Source: Methanomassiliicoccales archaeon UBA280 (GTDB lineage Archaea > Thermoplasmatota > Thermoplasmata > SG8-5). Taken from it: 56,845 nt of DNA. Below are positions 32,569 to 40,476 of this stretch, piece after piece. The notes beneath the pieces are model-generated. The model saw only the letters and a list, made by a program, of their open reading frames with translations. It ran no database searches and was not told the DNA's origin. How positions within the stretch are numbered: position 1 is the first letter of the stretch; each line of letters begins with the position of its first letter. Position numbers and translations under genes: made by a program. The stretch is taken from assembly GCA_002499085.1 (NCBI GenBank), contig DAKD01000030.1:1-56845 (forward strand), read 5' to 3'.

Positions 32569-33789
32569 ATGAAGGACCTGAGCCAGGATGTTGAAAACCT
32601 TAGAGACGAGATGATTGTTTTTCTTACAGAGATGTGCAGAATCCCTGCCATCGCACCCGACAGCGGAGGCACGGGCGAGGCGGAGCGCGCGAGCTTCATC
32701 ATGATGAAGCTGGCCCTCATGGGTTTCGACAATGTAAAGCTCATCGAGGCCCCTGACAAGAGGGTGCCGGGCGGCACTAGGCCCAACATAATAGTCACGG
32801 TTCCGGGAAAGAACAGGAAGCTCCCCCCGGTATGGATAGTCACGCACATGGACATTGTCCCGGAGGGCGACCGTTCGCTGTGGAAGACAGACCCGTTCGA
32901 CCCGGTCCTCAAGAAGGACAGACTGTTCGGAAGGGGCGTGGAGGACAACGGCCAGTCGCTCACGGCTTCGATTTTCGCTGCAAAGGCGGTCATGGATTCC
33001 AGGGAGGGACAGAGCAGGGATGTCAAGCTCGCCATAGTCTCGGACGAGGAGGTGGGCAGCAAGTACGGCATCCAGTATCTCATCTCCAAAGGACTTTTCG
33101 GCAAGGACGACCTAATACTGGTCCCGGACGCGGGCTCTCCGGACGGCAGCAAGATCGAGGTCGTGGAGAAATCCCATCTCCAGCTCAAGGTCATCACCCA
33201 CGGGAAGCAGGCGCATGCCAGCAGGCCGGACAAGGGCACGAACGCCTTCCTGGCAGCATCCAAGTTCGTGGCCAGGATAAGCGACGAACTATACAGGGAA
33301 TACCATCTTCAGGACAGGCTCTTCGACCCTCCGTTCTCCACATTCGAATGCACGAAGAAGGAACCGAACGTTCCCAATGTCAACACCATACCGGGCGAGG
33401 ACATCTTCCACATGGACTGCCGAGTGCTCCCGGAGATTGACCTGGACGAGGTCATGAGGACAATCCGAAAGGTTGCCAAGGAGATCGAGAAGGAAACAGG
33501 CGCCAAGATATCCTTCGAGAACGTCAGGAAGGGGAAGGCGCCGAAGGCCACACCGGTCGATTCCCCGATCGTGAAGAACCTGCAGAAGGCGCTGAAGGAC
33601 GTCAGGGGAACGCATGCGAAACCCATGGGCATAGGCGGGGGCACATGCGCGGCATGCTTCCGCGAAAAGGGCTTGCCGGCAGCAGTCTGGGAGACGAACG
33701 ACGAGCTTGCCCACGAGCCCAACGAGTACTGCAAAATCTCCAACATGGTCGGGGACGCAAAAGTCATGGCCAGGCTGTTTCAGCTTTAA
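32569..33789 (+). CDS. M20-family metallopeptidase (ArgE/DapE/CPG2-like)
   Basis: A 406-residue di-zinc hydrolase: VTHMDIVPEGD (about 88-98, first zinc His and catalytic Asp), GRGVEDNGQS (about 118-127, bridging Asp), SDEEVGSKYG (about 155-164, catalytic Glu-Glu) and a dimerisation lid domain (about 195-310). Members cleave dipeptides or N-acyl amino acids. The start at 32569 was chosen because a TATA-like ACATTTATG (about 32518-32526) precedes it and the family N-terminus begins there; ATGs at 32497/32509 lie upstream of that box. Substrate unknown. Confidence 0.87.
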   Translation: MKDLSQDVENLRDEMIVFLTEMCRIPAIAPDSGGTGEAERASFIMMKLALMGFDNVKLIEAPDKRVPGGTRPNIIVTVPGKNRKLPPVWIVTHMDIVPEGDRSLWKTDPFDPVLKKDRLFGRGVEDNGQSLTASIFAAKAVMDSREGQSRDVKLAIVSDEEVGSKYGIQYLISKGLFGKDDLILVPDAGSPDGSKIEVVEKSHLQLKVITHGKQAHASRPDKGTNAFLAASKFVARISDELYREYHLQDRLFDPPFSTFECTKKEPNVPNVNTIPGEDIFHMDCRVLPEIDLDEVMRTIRKVAKEIEKETGAKISFENVRKGKAPKATPVDSPIVKNLQKALKDVRGTHAKPMGIGGGTCAACFREKGLPAAVWETNDELAHEPNEYCKISNMVGDAKVMARLFQL

Positions 33790-33999
33790 GATTGACTATC
33801 TTCTTGAAAAGCTTGGAGCCGACAACATTTGTTGATAACCAGAACCTCCCCGCCCTAAAGGGCGAGGTCTCCACGAAAGAACGAACCTGCCATATGCAAG
33901 ACAACCGCACTTCGATTGAAGGCGAGCAAAATACCCCGGCCTTCTGTCTGAAAGCGCCATCATCAGCCGGGGCATGCTGATCGTCCTGATTTTACGAAG
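33790..33999. mobile_element. IS200/IS605-like end remnant between convergent genes
   Basis: No gene is seen. On the reverse strand the hairpin reads CCTCGCCCT-TTA-GGGCGGGGAGG (33845-33867), the classic right-end/omega-RNA hairpin type of IS200/IS605 elements, and a second palindrome CCCCGGC/GCCGGGG (33934-33940/33966-33972) follows with a 25-nt loop. No tnpA or tnpB coding sequence remains. It may serve as a bidirectional terminator for the two convergent genes. Confidence 0.5.
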
Positions 34000-34512
34000 C
34001 TAAATCTTTCTGTGCAGCCATTTGCTCATATATATGAAATCGACGCCCCACCACTGCCTAGCCAGGTAGGCCTCGGGCACGAAACCGCTCTTCAGATACA
34101 GGTTGATGGCCGGTATGAGCACCGGAAGAGTGTTCAGCGAGACCTTGTGGCAGCCCTTCCCCTCAAAATGCGCTACAGCCCTGTCCAGAAGCTTCTTCCC
34201 TATCCCCAAGCGGTGGAAGTCGGGATGGACTGCGATGTTCCTTATCATGCCGTAACCGCTGTTCCCGAAGATATCTCCGGAGATTCTTCCGGCTATCCTC
34301 CCGTCAGCCAGGGCGATGAATGAGAAATATTGTGCGTCGTCCAATTTTTTCCTCAGGTTCTCCGCCGTGTTCTGGCTCATGTCAAACTCATGCGCCTCTA
34401 TCGGATAGTAACCTTTCTCCCAAGTCTCGTAGGAGTGGTCCCAGGCCTCTCTCATGGCTTTGATCGTTCCGGGGATGTCGCCTGCCGCCATCGGCCTGAT
34501 TTCAATATCCAT
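34000..34512 (-). CDS. GNAT-family N-acetyltransferase
   Basis: A 170-residue acetyltransferase with the acetyl-CoA pyrophosphate loop RNIAVHPDFHRLGIGKKLLD (motif A, about 91-110; Q/RxxGxG/A as RLGIGK) and the motif B region NLYLKSGFVPE (about 137-147). The substrate (protein N-terminus, small amine or antibiotic) cannot be predicted. A GGAATATAAGG box (about 34536-34546) centred about 28 nt upstream supports the start at 34512 and a leaderless transcript. It is divergent from the FKBP gene. Confidence 0.85.
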   Translation of the reverse strand: MDIEIRPMAAGDIPGTIKAMREAWDHSYETWEKGYYPIEAHEFDMSQNTAENLRKKLDDAQYFSFIALADGRIAGRISGDIFGNSGYGMIRNIAVHPDFHRLGIGKKLLDRAVAHFEGKGCHKVSLNTLPVLIPAINLYLKSGFVPEAYLARQWWGVDFIYMSKWLHRKI

Positions 34513-34602
34513 GTTCGGGCACCAGGCGGAAACGGAATATAAGGATTTCCGCGCAAATAATTAAGTATTCCCCTTACTTGGTCATTGTCGAAAGGTGAAG
34601 AA

Positions 34603-35148
34603 ATGCCGAAGAAGTCAGCCCCTAAGAAGTCAGCTCAGAAGAAGAAAGCCCAGGCGAAAAAGACCCAAGCGGGAATTAAGCCCGGATATTTTGTGAAGGT
34701 CGAGTACACAGGCACGTTCGACGACGGCGAGGTGTTCGACAGCACAGAGCTTGCAGGCTGCCCCCTGGAGTTCCAGATCGGCGCCCAACAGGTCATAGAG
34801 GGCTTCGAGAAGGCCATAGCCTCCATGGAACTTGACGAGGAGAAGCAGGTGAAGATCCAGCCCGCCGAAGCCTACGGGGAGTACCAGAAGGACATGACCA
34901 AGGACATTCCCAGGGACAGGATGCCAGCGGAGAAGCTGGAGGCCGGCATGACGCTGATGGCCACACTGCCCCACGGCATGCAGGTCCCCGTGACGATCAC
35001 GAAGGTCACGGACCAGAGCGTCACAATAGACATGAACCACCCGCTGGCCGGCAAGGCACTCAACTTCAGGATAAAGCTGATAGGCATCCGCGAGGGCGAA
35101 CTGTCCGAGTGCACCGGGCACTGCGGGCCAGGCTGCAGCTGCGGGTAA
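34603..35148 (+). CDS. FKBP-type peptidyl-prolyl isomerase (SlyD-like) with Lys-rich head and Cys-rich tail
   Basis: A 181-residue isomerase accelerating prolyl folding. After a highly basic head (MPKKSAPKKSAQKKKAQAKK), the FKBP domain (about 25-95 and 140-170) holds VKVEYTGTFDDGEVFDST and is interrupted by an insert-in-flap chaperone domain (about 95-140), as in archaeal FKBPs and SlyD. The tail ECTGHCGPGCSCG has a His and four cysteines, as in metal-binding SlyD tails. AGGTGA 6 nt before the ATG at 34603 defines the start; an upstream TTG was rejected. The basic head could bind nucleic acid or ribosomes (inference). Confidence 0.88.
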   Translation: MPKKSAPKKSAQKKKAQAKKTQAGIKPGYFVKVEYTGTFDDGEVFDSTELAGCPLEFQIGAQQVIEGFEKAIASMELDEEKQVKIQPAEAYGEYQKDMTKDIPRDRMPAEKLEAGMTLMATLPHGMQVPVTITKVTDQSVTIDMNHPLAGKALNFRIKLIGIREGELSECTGHCGPGCSCG

Positions 35149-35323
35149 TGAGCCGTCTATCCCCGGTCTGCACGCGGCCTTTCAGATATTTTGCCCTACT
35201 GGATTGACCAGGCCGCTGCCAGCACGCCGCATTCGGCGATAATCATATTGCTATTAAAATTAAAGCGCAGATATTTAAACCAGAAATGCATATCCCATGG
35301 CATAATCAGGAGCGACATTCGGG

Positions 35324-35911
35324 ATGCCAGACGAAGTCATAATAGAGGAAACCGAGGAGGCCATAGCCTCGGAAGTGCCGAAGATAGGAATCACAGGGCT
35401 GCCCAATTCGGGAAAGACGCAGCTCCTTCTCAAGATAATCGAGATGCTGGAGGCCGAGGACAAGAAGGTCGGAGGCATGATAACGGAGGCCATTTTCTTC
35501 AGGAACAAGAAAGTGGGATTTTACGTCGTGGATTGGCTGACCAAGAAGAAGAGGAAATTCGCCCACGAGAACATCGAATCCACTGTCCATGTCGAGGAAT
35601 ACGGCGTGGACATGCGCGCGCTGGATGCGGTCGGCGTGAAGGCCATCAAGTCAGCAATCAAGGAAGCTGACGTCATAGTCATCGACGAGGTCGGCAAGAT
35701 GGAGGTCGAGAGCCCAGGCTTCGTGGAGGCAGTGAACGAGGCAATGGACTGCGACAAGCCTCTCATACTTACGCTGCACAAGAAGTCCAGGAACCCTCTC
35801 TTGCAGGACATCAGGCGCAGGGACGACCTCAGGATCCTGGAAGTCACGCCAGTGAACAGGAACCTGCTTCCCTTCAAGATCATGAACCTCATGAGAGGGG
35901 AAGTGCTGTAG
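35324..35911 (+). CDS. THEP1-family nucleoside-triphosphatase
   Basis: A 195-residue P-loop NTPase with Walker A GLPNSGKT (25-32), VIVIDEVGKMEVES (Walker B and sensor, about 123-136) and LHKKSRNPLL, matching the archaeal/human cancer-related NTPase (THEP1) family, which hydrolyses NTPs slowly and whose cellular role is unclear. It begins a run with trm1 (1-nt gap) and aIF5B (9-nt gap), suggesting a link to tRNA/translation. Its promoter is a GATATTTAAA box at about 35269-35278. Confidence 0.87.
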   Translation: MPDEVIIEETEEAIASEVPKIGITGLPNSGKTQLLLKIIEMLEAEDKKVGGMITEAIFFRNKKVGFYVVDWLTKKKRKFAHENIESTVHVEEYGVDMRALDAVGVKAIKSAIKEADVIVIDEVGKMEVESPGFVEAVNEAMDCDKPLILTLHKKSRNPLLQDIRRRDDLRILEVTPVNRNLLPFKIMNLMRGEVL

Positions 35912-35912
35912 T

Positions 35913-37025
35913 TTGCCCAGGGGCCAAAAGTTCTCCGGAATCATCGAAGGCTCGACAGCCCTCACCGTGCCAGGCAACAACAGGGACAAAGGGCCCGGAA
36001 CCCGCCAGGGCGTTTTCTACAATCCGGCGATGAGGACCAACCGGGACATAACCGTGCTTTTCGGAATGGCAGAGGCCAAGGAAGGTTGGACATACCTGGA
36101 CGCTCTCGGGGGGACCGGCGCGAAGGGAATACGGCTTGCCAATGAATGCGGGAAGGATATCGGGGTCCGGGTGAACGACCAGAACCGCGACGCCTATTCG
36201 GTCATCAAGAAGAACATAGCCGCAAACAATTTGAAGAATGCAGAGGCCAGCAATCTTGAGTACAATGCCCTTCTCAGTGACTGCGGGTTCGACTGGATAG
36301 ACATCGACCCGTTCGGCTCTCCTGTCAAGTTTCTGGACCTGGCCGCGCGGCGCACATCCAGGAACGGCATAATATCGATAACCGCGACTGACACTGCCCC
36401 GCTCTGCGGCACGAAGCCGGACACCTGCCTGAGAAGGTACCTGGCAATGCCGCTCAACGACAGGGTATGCCACGAGTTCGGCCTGCGCATACTGGTGGGC
36501 AACGCCGTGCGCAGGGCCGCTGTTTTCGACTACGGCCTGGAACCGGTTCTTGCGTACTATCACGGGCATTACTTCAGGGCGTATCTCAGGAAGAGGAAGG
36601 GCGTCCAGGTTGCGAACGCAGCCCTCGGGGAAATCGGATTCGTACGCTGGGACGGAAGCCAAGGATATTCAGCCGTGAAGCAGCAGCCGGTCGATGGGAA
36701 ATATGCCGGCCCGCTCTGGACCGGTAAACTTTGGGAGACAGCAACTGTGAAGCGCATGCTCAAGGCCTGCGATGACACATTCCACAGGGACACGAAGAAC
36801 ATCCTGGAGAGCCTGCTCTCCGAGCTTCAGCAACCGCCTTTCCACTATCACATCGACGACATGGCCAGCCGAACCGGGACCAGGCCGCTCAGGACCGATG
36901 AGCTTGTCGCCTCGCTGAGGGAAGCGGGTTTCGGGGCGTCGGGAGTGCATTACAGCCGCAAGGGTGTGAAAACGGATGCTGGCCTGCCCGAACTCGCGGA
37001 AATGTTTAATAATGCCTCCCAATAA
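35913..37025 (+). CDS. trm1: tRNA (guanine-26 N2/N2)-dimethyltransferase Trm1
   Basis: A 370-residue SAM-dependent enzyme modifying G26 of tRNAs. It shows an N-terminal EGSTALTVPG region, the target-capture segment GVFYNPAMRTNRDITV (about 34-49), the SAM site LDALGGTGAKGIRLA (about 63-77) and the catalytic IDIDPFGSPVKFLD (about 129-142). A C-terminal RNA-binding domain follows (about 250-370). It starts at TTG 35913, one base after the THEP1 stop. Length matches archaeal Trm1. Co-transcribed with aIF5B. Confidence 0.92.
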   Translation: MPRGQKFSGIIEGSTALTVPGNNRDKGPGTRQGVFYNPAMRTNRDITVLFGMAEAKEGWTYLDALGGTGAKGIRLANECGKDIGVRVNDQNRDAYSVIKKNIAANNLKNAEASNLEYNALLSDCGFDWIDIDPFGSPVKFLDLAARRTSRNGIISITATDTAPLCGTKPDTCLRRYLAMPLNDRVCHEFGLRILVGNAVRRAAVFDYGLEPVLAYYHGHYFRAYLRKRKGVQVANAALGEIGFVRWDGSQGYSAVKQQPVDGKYAGPLWTGKLWETATVKRMLKACDDTFHRDTKNILESLLSELQQPPFHYHIDDMASRTGTRPLRTDELVASLREAGFGASGVHYSRKGVKTDAGLPELAEMFNNASQ

Positions 37026-37034
37026 GGGGCATCG

Positions 37035-38798
37035 ATGAGCGGAAACATCAGGCAGCCCATAGTCTCGGTCCTCGGGCATGTGGACCACGGCAAGACATCG
37101 TTCCTCGATTACATCAGGGGCTCGACAGTGGTCTCGCGCGAGGCCGGAGCCATCACACAGCATATAGGCGCGACCGAGGTCCCCGTGGATGCTATTTACA
37201 GGATTTGCGGACCGCTGCTCAAGGAGAGAAAGCTTGCGATACCAGGCCTGCTTTTCATCGACACTCCGGGCCACCATTCCTTCGCCACGCTCAGGTCCAG
37301 GGGAGGCAACCTTGCAGACATGGCAGTGCTGGTGATCGACATCAACGAGGGCCTCAAGCCGCAGACGATCGAGTCCATCAATATCCTGAAGCGCGCGAAA
37401 ACTCCGTTCATAGTCGCCCTCAACAAGATCGATCTGGTGTACAGCTGGCGCGTGCACAGGGACGAGTCTTTCCTCTCAACCTATTCGCAGCAGAACGAGC
37501 AAGTCAGGCAAGCCCTGGACGAAAAGCTCTACAACATCGTGGGCAAGCTGTACGAGTTGGGATTCTCGGCGGACAGGTATGACAAGATATCCAATTTCCA
37601 AAAGAACATAGCACTTGTCCCGGTCAGCGCCAAGACCGGGGAAGGCATACCGGACATCCTGATGATACTGGTCGGGCTGGCGCAGAGATTCCTGGAGGAG
37701 GCGCTTTGGACGGACGAGACAGGCCCCGGGGAGGGCACGGTCCTGGAGATAAAGGAGGAGAAGGGCCTGGGCGCATCCATGGATTTCATCCTTTACAAGG
37801 GCAGCATATCCTGCGGCGACACCATAGTCCTGGAGGCCAAGAACCGGCCCAGGATAACCAAGGTCAAGGCCATTCTCAAGCCCAAACCCCTGGACGAGAT
37901 AAGGGACCCCAGGCAGAGGTTCGACAATGTCGATTCGGTGACAGCCGCAGCCGGTGTCAAGATAATCGCCCAGAACATCGAGGACGTCATCGCCGGCGGA
38001 GTCCTGAGGGTTGTCAGGGAGGGCGACAGCATTGACGAGGTCATCGAGCAGGTCTGCACTGAAAGCAAGATATGCGTCGAGACCTGCGAAGGCGGAATCC
38101 TGGTGAAGGCGGACGCCATAGGCTCGCTGGAGGGCCTGGCCTTCGAGGCGAAAGCCAAGGATATTTTAATCAGCAAGGCAGAGGTCGGCGACATTTCCCG
38201 AAGGGACATCACGGCCGCGGCCGCATGCTCGGACCCGACCAAGCGCATCATCCTGGGCTTCAATGTCAAACTGCTTCCGGACGCCAAGGAAGCCCTGGCA
38301 GAATCTGACATCAAGATCATCCAGAGCGACATAGTCTACAGAATCATCGATGAATACGAGGAATGGCTGGCCGCCAAGAAGAAGGAGATGGAGGAGGGCA
38401 GCCGCAAGGAGATGGTTTATCCGGGCAAGGCTGTGATTCTGCCGGACTGCATATTCCGCGTCAGCAAGCCCGCGGTTGTCGGGGTCAGGATCCTCGCCGG
38501 CCGCCTCAGGACCGGCCAAAGGCTCATCCGCGACGACGGAAAGGAAATCGGTAGGATCAAGAGCATCCAGCGGGACAAGGAGACAATCAGGGAAGCCAGG
38601 ATGGGCGACGAGGTCGCCATATCCATCGAAGGCGCGACCTGCGGCAGGCAGATAGACGTTGACAGCGTTCTTTATGTGGACATCCCTGGAGCGCACTGCA
38701 AGGAGCTGAGCGCCATGGACCTGAGCTTCGATGACAAGGATGTTCTGGAGCAGGTGTGCAAGATCAAACGGAAGGACGACAAATTCTGGGGAATGTAG
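37035..38798 (+). CDS. infB: Translation initiation factor aIF5B
   Basis: A 587-residue translational GTPase promoting subunit joining: G1 GHVDHGKTS (14-22), G3 DTPGHHSF (about 76-83), G4 NKID (about 131-134), followed by domain II, a long domain III/helix and domain IV (VYPGKAVILPDCIFRVSKPAVVGVRILAGRLRTG). Length is normal for the archaeal factor, with no intein. An AAGGGGCA site precedes the ATG. It is the last gene of the THEP1-trm1 operon. Confidence 0.95.
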   Translation: MSGNIRQPIVSVLGHVDHGKTSFLDYIRGSTVVSREAGAITQHIGATEVPVDAIYRICGPLLKERKLAIPGLLFIDTPGHHSFATLRSRGGNLADMAVLVIDINEGLKPQTIESINILKRAKTPFIVALNKIDLVYSWRVHRDESFLSTYSQQNEQVRQALDEKLYNIVGKLYELGFSADRYDKISNFQKNIALVPVSAKTGEGIPDILMILVGLAQRFLEEALWTDETGPGEGTVLEIKEEKGLGASMDFILYKGSISCGDTIVLEAKNRPRITKVKAILKPKPLDEIRDPRQRFDNVDSVTAAAGVKIIAQNIEDVIAGGVLRVVREGDSIDEVIEQVCTESKICVETCEGGILVKADAIGSLEGLAFEAKAKDILISKAEVGDISRRDITAAAACSDPTKRIILGFNVKLLPDAKEALAESDIKIIQSDIVYRIIDEYEEWLAAKKKEMEEGSRKEMVYPGKAVILPDCIFRVSKPAVVGVRILAGRLRTGQRLIRDDGKEIGRIKSIQRDKETIREARMGDEVAISIEGATCGRQIDVDSVLYVDIPGAHCKELSAMDLSFDDKDVLEQVCKIKRKDDKFWGM

Positions 38799-38810
38799 GT
38801 GCATTCTCCG

Positions 38811-39192
38811 ATATTGCTGCATGCCCCGCCTGTCAGGGCGGGGTCTTATAATTGATGTATTAACGAGTGCGCTTTTCCCATCATTCTGAAGCATTTACCA
38901 AGCCCTGATTTGGAAAGCCCCGCCTCAGCAGGGGCGGGGATGTCGGGCACTCGCCCAACCGGGCAAAGTTGGGCGAAACCACATTTGGAATCTCTGGCAC
39001 TGGAGCTTTTCGTTCATCCTTCTCGTCGCATTTTGACATTGTCCTTAATGCGAATGTCCCATCATTCTGAGACTTTTTCTGCGAATGCCTCATTAACTAT
39101 TGTTCAACTGCGGTTTAAGATTAGTGAGACTAAAATCGAAGTCGAGTTTAATTTTAGTAAAATTTAAATACTTCCGGAACCTATTGGCATTC
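38811..39192 (+). mobile_element. IS200/IS605-like palindromic element without transposase, copy 2, plus promoter of the next gene
   Basis: The hairpin CCCCGCC-TGTCA-GGGCGGGG (38824-38843) is followed by a CCCCGCCTC/GGGGCGGGG palindrome (about 38918-38939), GTCGGGCACTCGCC, the stem CGCCCAAC/GTTGGGCG (38952-38959/38968-38975) and CTCTGGCACTGGAGC (38992-39006). This matches the order at 17447-17613, with compensated differences in the CGCC stem. The region beyond 39010 is AT-rich and holds the AATTTAAATAC TATA box (about 39160-39170) of the ATPase gene. No coding sequence is credible here. Confidence 0.6.
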
Positions 39193-40386
39193 ATGTACGT
39201 GGAAAGGGACATCCGGGAACTGTTCGGAAATATGCACGAGGCCTCGAAGATGGTGGCCCTGGTGGGCGCCAGGCAATGCGGGAAGACGACTTTCCTGAAG
39301 GAACATGCCAGTAGGTTCGATTCCAACTACGTGATGTTCGACGACCCGGATGCCAGAGGACTGTTCGATGAGGACATCAAGAAGTTCGAGCTCCAATATG
39401 TCAAAGGCCATGAACTCACGGTGCTGGACGAGGTCCAGTACTGCAAGGACGCGGGCAGAAAACTCAAATACCTGGTGGACAGCGGCCACAAACTCTGGGT
39501 GACTTCTTCATCCGAGACATTGCTGGGAAAGGAGGTGCTCTCCCATCTGGTGGGAAGGGTAACCGTGGCAAGGCTTCACCCGTTCTCGCTGAACGAGTTC
39601 CTTCGGGCCAGGGGCCAGAAAGCCGCCACAGCCAAGACAATGGATAGGCATATCTGGGAACACATAACCTATGGCGGGTACCCGCAGGCGGTGCTCGCAG
39701 AGAACCTCGAAATGAAAAAAATCATATTGAGAAGCCTTCTCGAGACCATGCTACTGAAGGATGTGGCAAAGACGTTTTCCATAGAGGACATGGACGGGCT
39801 GGAGAGATGCGCCCGTTACCTGGCGGAAACAATTGGAGGTGTACTGTCCTACAACGGGGCATGCAATGCCCTGGGACTGTCCTTTCCGACACTGAAAAAG
39901 TACATCGACGCCCTGGAGAAGAGCTATCTTGTTGTCCGGACCAAGCCATTCTTCACCAACAAGGTTAGGGAGATAACCAAACAGCCGAAGGTCTATTTCC
40001 TGGACACGGGCATGAGGAATGCCGTGGCCAACAGGTTCGAAACGAATCCGAGCGGCAACATTTTTGAAAACTACGTGGCAACGGAGATAATCAAGGCCGG
40101 GCACACTCCGAAATACTGGAGGACGAAGGCGGGCGCGGAGGTGGATTTCGTGCTTGACATGGGGGAACAACAGTCACCCATCGAGGTCAAGCTCGATGCG
40201 GGCGCAGGAAATGTGACCAGGGGAATGATGTCCTTCATTGAGTCTTACAGGCCGAAACACGCTTTGGTAGTTTCACTCAAAGGGTCTGGCGAGTCAGTGA
40301 AAGTGGGCGCATGCAGGGTGACATTCACCGATGTTCCCGGGCTCAGGGACTTCCTTCACGGGATGAACGGGGCGGGCGAAGAATAG
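39193..40386 (+). CDS. AAA ATPase with DUF4143 domain
   Basis: A 397-residue archaeal/bacterial ATPase: P-loop GARQCGKTT (about 25-33), Walker B-like ELTVLDEVQYCKD (about 76-88), a winged-helix segment (about 215-270) and a C-terminal DUF4143 nuclease-like fold with TKAGAEVDFVLD and PIEVKLDAGAGN (about 315-345; E-V-D and E-V-K as in PD-(D/E)xK). This widespread, frequently transferred family has no settled function; defence or toxin-antitoxin roles are proposed. The start at 39193 is leaderless from the TATA box 26 nt upstream. It lies directly after an IS605-like element, consistent with mobility. Confidence 0.85.
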   Translation: MYVERDIRELFGNMHEASKMVALVGARQCGKTTFLKEHASRFDSNYVMFDDPDARGLFDEDIKKFELQYVKGHELTVLDEVQYCKDAGRKLKYLVDSGHKLWVTSSSETLLGKEVLSHLVGRVTVARLHPFSLNEFLRARGQKAATAKTMDRHIWEHITYGGYPQAVLAENLEMKKIILRSLLETMLLKDVAKTFSIEDMDGLERCARYLAETIGGVLSYNGACNALGLSFPTLKKYIDALEKSYLVVRTKPFFTNKVREITKQPKVYFLDTGMRNAVANRFETNPSGNIFENYVATEIIKAGHTPKYWRTKAGAEVDFVLDMGEQQSPIEVKLDAGAGNVTRGMMSFIESYRPKHALVVSLKGSGESVKVGACRVTFTDVPGLRDFLHGMNGAGEE

Positions 40387-40476
40387 TTCCCACGGCTACA
40401 TCCCCTCCGAAACCTATTATACCTCTCAACAATCTCATTGAGGTATAACCGGCGTTGCCGGACGGAGATGTTGGAC

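Noticed and set aside
39193..40386. Calling the AAA/DUF4143 gene plus neighbouring element a defence island
   Set aside because: There is a single gene of a widespread family with no companion nuclease, methylase or toxin gene nearby.
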